Shown: piece by piece, positions 26,637 through 35,958 of the stretch
How the letters are laid out: the number at the start of each line of letters is the position of its first letter
Position numbering within the stretch: position 1 is the first letter of the stretch
DNA from: Actinomadura viridilutea
GTDB lineage: Bacteria > Actinomycetota > Actinomycetes > Streptosporangiales > Streptosporangiaceae
DNA length: 64,000 bases
Direction: 5' to 3'
NCBI GenBank assembly: GCA_003001795.1
Contig: PVNI01000017.1
Coordinates: forward strand, 62,001 to 126,000
Made by a program: the position numbers and the translations under genes
The notes under the pieces: model-generated
Database searches by the model: none
The model's input: the letters and a program-made list of their open reading frames with translations, nothing else
What the model was told of the DNA's origin: nothing

Positions 26637-27193
26637 CTGGTGCGCTCCTCGGGGATGAGGCAGGCTCGGGTGGTCGAATCGGTCGAGTTCGGCAGAAGGT
26701 TACCCCCGCCCGCCGACACTCCTTTCACCGGCGCGCCGCGGCGTCCGGGCGGGCCGCGCGGCGCTCGCGACAAGACCGGTGCCGGGGGCGGCCGTTCCAT
26801 CGGCCGCGTGATCCCCGCGTCGCTTCCATCAAACCACGGCGGACGGGCGATGGCCTGGGAATACGCATTCCCGATCAGTGGCGCGGCGACGCCCGGCCCC
26901 TCCGCGGCTCCGCGGGACACGATCATGATCGCGCGCAGCGGGCGCGCGGCGCCATCACCTCGGACGATCACCTCGGACGACTACCTCGGACGATCACCTC
27001 GGACGTCGCGCGGACGCCGACGAACGGCCTTCCGGCGGGCCGTCGAGAAAACACCACGAACCGCCCGCGAATGCTGTGACCTCGGTCACTTATTGGGCCA
27101 TTCTGCTGTAGGCGTACTAAGAAGCAGGTTGGGAACGTCGAGGTCGGGTTAGATGTTGTCCTAAGTACCGACCCCGAGCATGAGGAAGGTGCC
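26637..27193. other. 557-base non-coding stretch upstream of parE and the DUF7455 gene
   Basis: No convincing gene is visible on either strand. The stretch must hold the divergent promoters of parE and the DUF7455 gene. It also holds a block of 13-bp tandem repeats at 26954-27005. An AT-richer segment around 27070-27180 is the likely promoter zone for the small gene. Confidence 0.6.
26954..27005 (+). repeat. Four tandem 13-bp units
   Basis: The unit ATCACCTCGGACG is repeated four times without spacers (26954-26966, 26967-26979, 26980-26992, 26993-27005). The third copy differs only in reading ACTACC. It lies midway between parE and the DUF7455 gene. Confidence 0.9.
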
Positions 27194-27424
27194 GTGACTG
27201 GAGCCCTTGCCCCGACGAAGCCGCTGACCGTCGCAGACCGCTGCGACCGTTGCGGCGCTCAGGCGTACGTCCGTGCGGTCCTTGCGGGCGGCGGCGACCT
27301 TCTGTTCTGCGCTCACCACGGGCGCAAGTACGCAGAAGCGCTCCGTGCCATCGGGGCCGACATCCAGGACGAGACCGACAGGCTGAACGCGACCGCGGCC
27401 TCCGCCACCCATGCGGAGCGGTAG
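27194..27424 (+). CDS. DUF7455 family small protein
   Basis: This 76-residue protein has CDRCGAQAYVRAVLAGGGDLLFCAHHGRKY, in which two cysteines, a third cysteine and neighbouring histidines could bind zinc. The family is widespread in actinobacteria and often located near the principal sigma factor gene. The GTG at 27194 has GAGGAAGG upstream. The function is not known. The metal-ribbon idea is from the cysteine and histidine pattern. Confidence 0.9.
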   Translation: MTGALAPTKPLTVADRCDRCGAQAYVRAVLAGGGDLLFCAHHGRKYAEALRAIGADIQDETDRLNATAASATHAER

Positions 27425-27615
27425 CCGTCCCCATAAATGGTTGCGACGGCGGTCACCGCGGGGTGGCCGCCGTTTCGCATTCCCGAGCACGGCCGGCGGA
27501 CGCGCATTGCATCCAGTCGATTACAGATAGTGACGGACGGGCGGAAGAACGCCGCCATTATTCCGTTGTGCAATGCATTCGCACGGTCACTGAGCGTAGA
27601 AACGGATCGCAGAAA

Positions 27616-28359
27616 GTGCACATCCTGCTGCCGCCGTCGGAGCGCAAGGCGTCCGCCGCGGACGGTCCGCCGCTGGACCTGTCCGCGCTGAGCTTCCCCG
27701 ACCTCACGCCGACGCGGGAGCGCGTGCTCGCGGCGCTGCGCGACGTGTGCCGGCGGCACGACGCCGCCGACGTCCTCGGGCTGCCCGCCGGGCAGGCGGA
27801 GGAGGCCCTCGCCCGCAACCGCGCCCTGGCCGAGGCGCCCGCCCTGCCGGTCGCCCGCCTCTACACCGGCGTCCTCTACGACAACCTGGACCTGCCCGCC
27901 CTCGACCCCGACCGGGCCGCCGAGCAGATCATCGTGTTCTCCGGGCTGTGGGGCGCGCTGCGGCTCACCGACCGCGTGCCCGCGTACCGGCTGGCGATGA
28001 ACGCCTCGCTGCCGCCGCTCGGCAGGCTCGCCGCGGTGTGGCGCCCCGCGCTCACGGGGGCGCTGCGGCCGGCCGGCCTGATCGTCGACATGCGGTCCGG
28101 GCCGTACGCCGCCGCCTGGAAGGCCGGCCCCGGACCCGTCGTCGCCGTGCGGGTGTTCCGCGAACGCGTCGTGGACGGCGTGCCGCGGCGCACGGTGGTC
28201 AGCCACATGGCCAAGGCGACGCGGGGCAGGCTCGCGCACGACCTGATCAAGGCCGGGGCGTCGCCGCGGACCCCGGAGGAACTGGCCAAGGTCGCGGCCG
28301 ACCTCGGCCACACCGTCGAGCTGAACGGCGCGAACCTCGACGTCGTCCTGCACTCCTGA
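27616..28359 (+). CDS. yaaA: YaaA-family peroxide stress protein
   Basis: This 247-residue protein shows the family blocks: HILLPPSERKAS at the start, ALPVARLYTGVLYDNLDLPAL, IIVFSGLWGALRLTDRVPAYRLAM, and the closing VVSHMAKATRGRLAHDLIK. YaaA in E. coli limits free iron and DNA damage under peroxide stress; the fold binds DNA. I use the GTG at 27616 because the homology begins immediately after it; an upstream GTG gives a longer arginine-rich start. It converges on the sigma factor gene. Confidence 0.87.
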   Translation: MHILLPPSERKASAADGPPLDLSALSFPDLTPTRERVLAALRDVCRRHDAADVLGLPAGQAEEALARNRALAEAPALPVARLYTGVLYDNLDLPALDPDRAAEQIIVFSGLWGALRLTDRVPAYRLAMNASLPPLGRLAAVWRPALTGALRPAGLIVDMRSGPYAAAWKAGPGPVVAVRVFRERVVDGVPRRTVVSHMAKATRGRLAHDLIKAGASPRTPEELAKVAADLGHTVELNGANLDVVLHS

Positions 28360-28378
28360 GCGCGCCGCGCCGACCGCG

Positions 28379-28409
28379 CGCCCGCCGCCTCCCCCGGGCG
28401 CGGCGGGCG
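28379..28409. terminator. Hairpin between convergent yaaA and sigma factor genes
   Basis: CGCCCGCCGC (28379-28388) pairs perfectly with 28400-28409 around an 11-base loop. It sits between the two convergent stops and may serve both directions. Confidence 0.55.
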
Positions 28410-28422
28410 TGCGTGCAGACGA

Positions 28423-30099
<1,677 letters not shown>

Positions 30100-30358
30100 A
30101 AATACCTCTCGAACGAACGTGTGGGTTGGTTGACCCAAGTGCCCTGACGGGCTCGGCCTCACACGGGGTGGGACCACACACCGGGCGGGGCCACCCTGTG
30201 CGGGACCGCAGCGTACCCGCTCTTACAAGGGTCAAGCATTCTGGCACGGCTGCGCATTCCGCTTCTCGTGATGTCTGCCCGGTAACACACCACCTTAGAG
30301 GGCGCCGAGCGGTCCTTTGTACGGACCGGGCCCGCTCAGCGCGGCTCCGGGGGCGTCA

Positions 30359-32593
30359 CTACCCGCTCTTGGGCGGGACGTGTAGGGCGAGTACGGTCAC
30401 ATCGTCCACTTGCTCATACCCCGCAAGCATCCGATCGACCAGGAAGTCGACGAGTCTCTCCGGATCTCCTACCACTTCAGGTGGAGCGTCCGCCGCGGCC
30501 GCGACCAGCTCGTCCAGCCCGGCGTCCACCCCACGCCTACGGTTCTCCACCAGTCCATCGGAATAGAAGACCACAGTGTTGCCGGTTTCGATGGAAAAAC
30601 TCGCCTGCTGCCGCTGCGACGGCCAGCCCAGCGGGGTCCCGGGCTCGCGCGAGCTGAGCTCGGCGGTGCCGTCACCGGAGATCAGCAGGAGCGGAGGGTG
30701 GCCCGCGTTGCTGAACGCCCCGCGGCCGGTCTCCGGGTCGATGACCGCGTAGGCGACGGTGGTGAACTGCTCCTCGTCCTCGGTGGCGCTGAACAGCCGG
30801 TCCAGGCCCGCCAGCACGGCGGCGGGCCGGGGGTCGTTGAGCGCCAGCGCCCGCAGCGCGTTGCGCACGCGTCCCATTCCGGCCGCGGCCAGCACGCCCT
30901 TGCCCATGACGTCGCCGACGGCGACGGCGAGCCGGTCGTCGGGCAGCCGGAACACGTCGTACCAGTCGCCGCCGACCTGCACGTGCCGGGTGGCGGGGTC
31001 GTAGCGGGCGGCCAGTTGCATGCCGGGCAGCCGCGGCAGGTCGCTGGGCAGGAGGCTGCGCTGCAGCTCCTCGGCGGTGCGGTGTTCGCGCTCGAACAGC
31101 AGCGCCCGCTCCACGGCCAGGGCGCACTGCCCGGCGAGGGCCTCCAGGAAGACCCGCTCCTCCTCGGTGATCTCGCGCGGCCGGGTGAAGGAGAACCGCA
31201 GCGCGCCGATCGGCGCCCCGGCCGCCAGCAGCGGCAGGCCCACCCAGGCGCGCTCCTCGGTGTGCTGCAGGAACAAGCCCGCCTCGTCGCGGCCGAGCTG
31301 CAGCCGCAGGCTGTCGGGGTGCTCGGCGAGGAACGGCCGGCTCTCGCGCACCGCCACCGACATCACCGTCTGGTCGGAGACCTTGATCTCCTCGCGGACC
31401 GCGCGGCCCTCGCCGCCGCGGCCGTCGCCGGGCGGGGACACCACCGACAGCCGCAGCTTGTCGTCGTCCAGCAGCGCCACCGCCGAGTAGTCGGCGCCGA
31501 TCGCCGACCGGCCCACCTCGGTGATCACCTGGACGACCTGGCTGACGGTCAGCGCCTCGGCCAGCATCGAGGTGGCCTGCTGCAGCCGGGCGGTGCGCAG
31601 CGCGGCGGCCGACAGCTGCTCGGTCAGGCGGCCGCGCATCTCCTCGGCCTCGCGCTGGCCGGTGACGTCGGTGTTGGCGCCGACCCACTCGATGACCTTG
31701 TCGCCCCGCCAGATCGGCACGGCGCGCACGTCGAAGTGCCGGTAGGTGCCGCTCTTGGTGCGGATGCGGTAGCCGGTCTCGAAGACCCGGTTCTCCTCGA
31801 CGCACTCGCGCCAGTGCGCCTCGATGCGCGGGCGGTCCTCGGGATGGACGACGGCCAGCCACCCGCCCAGGGCGTACTCCTCGGGGGTCTGACCGGTGAT
31901 CGCCCGCCACTCGGGCGCGTCGTCGAGCACGCCGCCCTCGGGCGCGGCCACCCACACCACCTGGGAGCTGGCCTCGACCAGGGAGCGGTAGCGCTGCTCC
32001 TTGCGCCGGATGACCTCCTCCGCGCGGCGCCGCTCGGTGACGTCCAGCGCGGTCAGCACGACCCCGAGCTGGCGGCCGTCGGGGCCGTGGGAGGGCAGCC
32101 AGGAGCAGGCCAGGATGCGTTCGTCGGCGCCGGGCCCGGGCACCGTGGCGGCCGGGGGCAGGGCGTCGGCGGAAGGCATCGCGGGCGTCGGCACGGCCGC
32201 CGGGTCGGCGTCCCGCCCGGTCTCGGCGGCCGTCTCCTCGGCGCCGTCCTCGGGCGACGCGGCGTCCCGCCCGGCGAGCCGGACGGTCAGGTCCTGCTCC
32301 GACAGCGGCCGGTCGTCGGCCAGCACGCGGCGCAGCGCCTCCTCGAACACCGCGGCCAGGTCGTCGGGCAGCACCTCGCGCGGGCGCTTGCGGTGCAGCC
32401 GGGACGCGGGGACGCCGAGCATCCCGGCCAGGGCGTCGCTGGCCCGGCGGCAGCGCAGGTCGGTGTCGAAGAACGCGAAACCGGCGGGCGCCTCCCGCAT
32501 CAGCGTGGCGTACAGGGCGGAGTCGGACGCGTCCATGGGCTGGCCCTCCGTCCCCGAGAGCCGGGGATGCGGAACGGACGTATCGGTGCTCAT
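30359..32593 (-). CDS. PAS-GAF-SpoIIE (PP2C-type) serine phosphatase
   Basis: This 744-residue cytoplasmic signalling protein has an N-terminal PAS domain (APAGFAFFDTDLRCRRASDALAGMLG), a second PAS/PAC (RYRSLVEASSQVVWVAAP to IEWVGANTDVTGQREAEEM), a GAF domain (about residues 335-490) and a C-terminal PP2C/SpoIIE phosphatase (QLAARYDPATRHVQVGGDWYDVFRLPDDRLAVAVGDVMGKG to FYSDGLVENR and DDVTVLALHV). The metal aspartates in GGDWYD and GDVMGKG are present. The ATG at 32593 follows GGAGG. Such proteins dephosphorylate anti-anti-sigma factors. No partner kinase or STAS gene is nearby. Confidence 0.92.
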   Translation of the reverse strand: MSTDTSVPHPRLSGTEGQPMDASDSALYATLMREAPAGFAFFDTDLRCRRASDALAGMLGVPASRLHRKRPREVLPDDLAAVFEEALRRVLADDRPLSEQDLTVRLAGRDAASPEDGAEETAAETGRDADPAAVPTPAMPSADALPPAATVPGPGADERILACSWLPSHGPDGRQLGVVLTALDVTERRRAEEVIRRKEQRYRSLVEASSQVVWVAAPEGGVLDDAPEWRAITGQTPEEYALGGWLAVVHPEDRPRIEAHWRECVEENRVFETGYRIRTKSGTYRHFDVRAVPIWRGDKVIEWVGANTDVTGQREAEEMRGRLTEQLSAAALRTARLQQATSMLAEALTVSQVVQVITEVGRSAIGADYSAVALLDDDKLRLSVVSPPGDGRGGEGRAVREEIKVSDQTVMSVAVRESRPFLAEHPDSLRLQLGRDEAGLFLQHTEERAWVGLPLLAAGAPIGALRFSFTRPREITEEERVFLEALAGQCALAVERALLFEREHRTAEELQRSLLPSDLPRLPGMQLAARYDPATRHVQVGGDWYDVFRLPDDRLAVAVGDVMGKGVLAAAGMGRVRNALRALALNDPRPAAVLAGLDRLFSATEDEEQFTTVAYAVIDPETGRGAFSNAGHPPLLLISGDGTAELSSREPGTPLGWPSQRQQASFSIETGNTVVFYSDGLVENRRRGVDAGLDELVAAAADAPPEVVGDPERLVDFLVDRMLAGYEQVDDVTVLALHVPPKSG

Positions 32594-33095
32594 GGACAAC
32601 ACCTCCGTCCCCGAGGGTCCCCTACCGCGCGGCAATTCTTCATCACTATGCGTGAATGGGAGCAGGCTGGCGCTCCCGCCTCCATCACAACACCGGTCGG
32701 AGTCAGGTTCTCATCATCCCGATGGCAGGGCGCGGACGGAAGTCCCGCGGGACAACCCCTGTCATACACCCGCCACCGCAATGTCGAAAATGAGGACCGC
32801 CCGGCGTGGCGCCTTGCGGGACGGGCCCGGACGCCCACACGGACGGTGAGTAGCCGATGGTATGACGTCCGCGGCCCGCGGGTCCGCCAACTCCCGTCCG
32901 TCGGCGAGTTGCGGCCGCACCGCACCGCCCTCCGCGGTTCGTCCGCATCCCGGCCTGCGGGGCGGGCAAAAACAACACAAAGAAACGTGGTGCGGCGGCG
33001 TTCTCCCCCCGGACGCCCCCGAACGCCCGCGAGCGTCCCGGTGGCACCCGAGGCGCGCGCCGCCCCTGGGGCCGCCTGCTTCTCGGCCACGGCGG
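32594..33095. other. 502-base non-coding stretch upstream of the SpoIIE phosphatase gene
   Basis: No credible gene is visible. Reading frames here are arginine- and proline-rich without conserved blocks, as expected from random high-GC sequence. It should contain the promoter of the phosphatase gene and the end of the glycosylase transcript. Confidence 0.5.
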
Positions 33096-33671
33096 CTACT
33101 TCTTGGCGGCGGCCTTCATCTGCTGTTTGAACTCGCGGACTTTGGCCAGCGACTCGGGTCCGGTGATGTCGGCGACGGACCGGTAGGAGCCCTCCTCGCC
33201 GTACGCGCCGGCCGCCTCGCGCCAGCCCTGCGGGCGCACCCCGAAGCGCTTGCCCAGCAGCGCCACGAAGATCTGCGCCTTCTGCTTGCCGTAGCCGGGC
33301 AGGGCGTTGAGCCTCGTGAACAGCTCCGCGCCCGACTCGACGTCGCGCCAGATCGCCCCGGCGTCGCCGTCGTAGTGCTCCACCAGGTACTGGCAGAGCT
33401 GCTGGATGCGCTTGGCCATCGAGCCCGGGTACCGGTGCACGGCGGGCTTCTCCGCCAGCAGCGCGGCGAAGCGCTCCGGGTCGCAGGCGGCGATCTCGTG
33501 CGCGTCCAGGTCGTCGGCGCCCATCCGCCGCGCGATGACGTACGGTCCGGAAAACGCCCGTTCCATGGGGATCTGCTGGTCGAGCAGCATGCCCGTCAGC
33601 AGGGCCAGCGGGCTGCGTCCGAGCAGCTCATCGGCCTCCGGCTGCTGGCTGAGGTGAACCTTGGTGGCCAT
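33096..33671 (-). CDS. HhH-GPD-type base excision DNA repair protein
   Basis: This 191-residue protein has the start of the HhH-GPD fold (LLTGMLLDQQIPMERAFSGPYVIARRMG), a helix-hairpin-helix (LNALPGYGKQKAQIFVALLGKRFG), and a lysine-rich C-terminus (VREFKQQMKAAAKK). The catalytic aspartate of AlkA/Nth proteins cannot be assigned with confidence, and no iron-sulfur cysteines are present. A role in removing damaged bases is likely. It ends 502 bases before the phosphatase gene and starts 194 bases from the divergent molybdoenzyme gene. Confidence 0.85.
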   Translation of the reverse strand: MATKVHLSQQPEADELLGRSPLALLTGMLLDQQIPMERAFSGPYVIARRMGADDLDAHEIAACDPERFAALLAEKPAVHRYPGSMAKRIQQLCQYLVEHYDGDAGAIWRDVESGAELFTRLNALPGYGKQKAQIFVALLGKRFGVRPQGWREAAGAYGEEGSYRSVADITGPESLAKVREFKQQMKAAAKK

Positions 33672-33704
33672 GGAGCCAGCTTAGGACCTCGCCTCCGACG
33701 AATC

Positions 33705-33796
33705 CCTGTGACTTCCATGCGGCTCCCTGCGACTTCCCTGCGACTGCCTGCGACTCCCTGCGACTTCCCTACGACTCCCTGCGACTTCCATGCGAC
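33705..33796 (+). repeat. About nine 10-11 bp degenerate repeats
   Basis: Units of the form CCTGCGACTYC recur with a period of 10-11 bases between the divergent glycosylase and molybdoenzyme genes. Some units carry ATGCG or TACG variants. The period equals one DNA helical turn, so identical bases would lie on one face of the helix. Confidence 0.75.
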
Positions 33797-33864
33797 GGAG
33801 CCGAGGCCGTGGCGGGACGCCGCGCGGGGTGTTCGAATACCGGCAGAGGGTCCCAGCGAGAGGC

Positions 33865-34590
33865 ATGAAGGTGGACGATGTGGACGTGGACGACAGGGAA
33901 CCGTCGGGCACGCCCGTAGGACGGCGCATCGTGCTCGGCATGCTCGGCCTGGGCGCGGCGGGGGTCGCGGTCGGCGCGTCGCTGCAGGACCGGGTGAGCG
34001 AAACGCTGTCCCCGATCGGCGCCCCCTTCCAGGATGTGCTGCCCGCCGCGGGCGGCTTCCGCTACTACTCGGTGGTCGACGAGGTGCCCCGGCGCGACCC
34101 GCGCAGCCACCGGATCACGGTCGGCGGGCTGGTGGAGCGGCCCCGCTCGTTCGGGATGGCCGATCTGGCGGCGCTCCCGCAGACCCGGCTCACCCGCGAC
34201 TTCCAGTGCGTGACGGGCTGGCGCGTGCGGGACGTGGCGTGGGCGGGCGTGGCTCTGCCCGATCTGCTGGATGCGGTCGGCGTGTCGCCCCGGGCGCGGG
34301 CCGTGCGGTTCGAGTCGTTCGACGGCGCCTACACCGAGTCGCTCACGCTGGAGCAGGCGCGGCGCCGGGACGTGCTGGTCGCCACCCAGATGCAGGGCGG
34401 CCCCGTCTCGCACGACCACGGCGGCCCGACGCGTCTCCTCGTCGCGCCGATGTACGGGTACAAGTCGCTGAAGTGGCTGGGCGGGATCGAGGTCACCGAC
34501 CGGGTGATCCCCGGCTACTGGGAGCGCCGCGGCTATGACGTGGACGCCTGGGTGGGCCGGTCGAACGGACGTGACGATGCGCCGACCTGA
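33865..34590 (+). CDS. Membrane-anchored molybdopterin-dependent oxidoreductase (sulfite oxidase/MsrP-like)
   Basis: This 241-residue protein has an N-terminal twin-arginine-like start (GRRIVLGMLGLGAAGVAVGAS, hydrophobic segment about 23-38) and then an oxidoreductase molybdopterin domain. The cysteine ligand for molybdenum is C115 in DFQCVTGW, and the block GGPTRLLVAPMYGYKSLKWLGGIEV is typical. It should act outside the membrane. The ATG at 33865 follows GAGAGG. The next gene overlaps it and encodes a cytochrome b, so electrons probably pass between the two as in MsrPQ or sulfite-oxidising pairs. The substrate is unknown. Confidence 0.87.
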   Translation: MKVDDVDVDDREPSGTPVGRRIVLGMLGLGAAGVAVGASLQDRVSETLSPIGAPFQDVLPAAGGFRYYSVVDEVPRRDPRSHRITVGGLVERPRSFGMADLAALPQTRLTRDFQCVTGWRVRDVAWAGVALPDLLDAVGVSPRARAVRFESFDGAYTESLTLEQARRRDVLVATQMQGGPVSHDHGGPTRLLVAPMYGYKSLKWLGGIEVTDRVIPGYWERRGYDVDAWVGRSNGRDDAPT

Positions 34591-35308
34591 GCGAGAGCGC
34601 CCCGGTGATCGGCTGCCCCGGTTCACACGGGCGGAGCGGTGGGTGCACCACGCGACCGCGCTGCTGATGCTGGGGTGCCTGGCGACGGCCTTGACGCTGT
34701 ACGTGCCGGGCCTGTCGACGGCCGTCGGCCGCCGCGACCTGATCAGGTCGCTGCACCTGTGGTGCGGGTTCGCGCTGCCGGTCCCGGTCCTGCTCGGACT
34801 GGCGTCACGGGCCTTCCGCGCGGACCTGAGGCGGCTCAACCGGTTCGGCCCGCACGACATGGAGTGGCTGCGCCGCGCCGACCGGCGGGCGGTACGCCGC
34901 GTCGGCGGTCTGGAGCGCGGCGTGGTGCCGGTGGGCAAGTTCAACGCCGGGCAGAAGCTGAACGCCGCGTTCACCGCGGGGGCGATCCTGGTCATGCTCG
35001 GCACCGGCGCGATGCTGGCCTTCCCGGATCCCTGGCCCGTCGACGTGCGGACGGGCGCGACCTTCGTCCACGACTGGCTGTTCCTGATCGTCGCCGTGGT
35101 GACCGCGGGGCATCTGTGGTACGCGCTGCGCGACCGGGGAGCCCTCCTCGGGATGGCCACGGGGCGGGTCGATCGGGCGTGGGCGGCACGGCATCACCCC
35201 GCATGGCTGGACGCCGTGGAGGGCGCAGTGGAGGGCGCCGTGGAGGGCGCAGTGGAGGGCGCGCCGACTCCGCCCGGCCCCGCCTCCGCCGCCGAAAGGG
35301 ATGCTTAG
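34577..35308 (+). CDS. Cytochrome b561-type membrane subunit
   Basis: This 243-residue protein has four predicted membrane helices. Histidines that could hold haem are in WVHHATALLM, SLHLWCGFALP, FVHDWLFLIV and TAGHLWYALRD, as in the cytochrome b subunits of formate dehydrogenase and hydrogenase. The start at 34577 overlaps the molybdoenzyme gene by 14 bases, so both are translated together. The C-terminus ends with four VEGA repeats encoded by a 12-bp tandem repeat (35216-35263), probably an unstructured cytoplasmic tail. Confidence 0.85.
   Translation: MRRPERERPGDRLPRFTRAERWVHHATALLMLGCLATALTLYVPGLSTAVGRRDLIRSLHLWCGFALPVPVLLGLASRAFRADLRRLNRFGPHDMEWLRRADRRAVRRVGGLERGVVPVGKFNAGQKLNAAFTAGAILVMLGTGAMLAFPDPWPVDVRTGATFVHDWLFLIVAVVTAGHLWYALRDRGALLGMATGRVDRAWAARHHPAWLDAVEGAVEGAVEGAVEGAPTPPGPASAAERDA
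35216..35263 (+). repeat. Four in-frame 12-bp units encoding VEGA
   Basis: GTGGAGGGCGCN is repeated four times without spacers inside the 3' end of the cytochrome b gene. The length is a multiple of three, so copy number can vary without frameshift. Confidence 0.9.
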
Positions 35309-35498
35309 GTTATACGCCAGTAAAGGTTGTGTTTCCGGCAATCGGCAGGCCTTGACTGCACCTCCGGAGGCGGTGGAATGGGACTCTGGGGCGAGGCCGG
35401 GCCGGTGACCCTCGTGCGGGGCCGCCGCGCCGTTCCGGGTTCCGTCCCGCCCGGCGGTCGTCCCGCACCGCCGGAATCCCGGGCGCGGAGGGACAGCG

Positions 35499-35789
35499 TT
35501 GAGGCCTCCTGCACTTGCCGACCACCGGAGCCGGACGCGCGAGCTGCTGGCGCGGCGGCTGGCGGACGAGTTCGCGACCTTCGACGCGGCCACCGTGGCG
35601 CGCTGCGTGGCCGACGTCCAGGCGTGCCTCGCTCATCTCGGCGTCGACGCGACGCCCGAGATGGTGGAGCGGATGGCCCGCGAGCATCTGGTCGGGATGG
35701 TCAAGTCCCTGCCGCCGTCGGGGCGCGCCGCTCGGGCGTGGGACGACACGCCCGCCGGCGGCCGCTCTTCGGGGGCCGTGGGCCGCTGA
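35499..35789 (+). CDS. Small three-helix-bundle-like protein
   Basis: This 96-residue protein has TRELLARRLADEFATFDAATVARCVADVQACLAHLGVDATPEMVERMAREHLVGMV, which resembles the small actinobacterial three-helix dimerisation domain proteins that often carry FP-x-V-x-R-x-T-I-E-x-x-V patterns. The TTG at 35499 has GGAGGG upstream. The C-terminal 25 residues are probably disordered. The function is unknown. Confidence 0.6.
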   Translation: MRPPALADHRSRTRELLARRLADEFATFDAATVARCVADVQACLAHLGVDATPEMVERMAREHLVGMVKSLPPSGRAARAWDDTPAGGRSSGAVGR

Positions 35790-35958
35790 GCGCCGCGCCG
35801 TCCGGTGCCGCCGCCGGCGTGTCGCGGACGCGCCTTGGACGCGGATTCGGGGGCCGGATGGCCGCGACGCGTGCGCGGCCGCATTCCGGCGCGTCCCATT
35901 TCTGCACACCCCTAATGTCATGCACGATACGCGGCCCCGAATCTGAGAAGCTAAGGAC

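Noticed and set aside
27616..28359. Longer yaaA start at an upstream in-frame codon
   Set aside because: The added N-terminus is arginine-rich and unlike the family; conserved sequence begins right at the GTG at 27616.
33705..33796. Possible CRISPR or iteron origin
   Set aside because: Units are degenerate, 10-11 bp long and have no spacers, and there is no replication gene or DnaA-box cluster.
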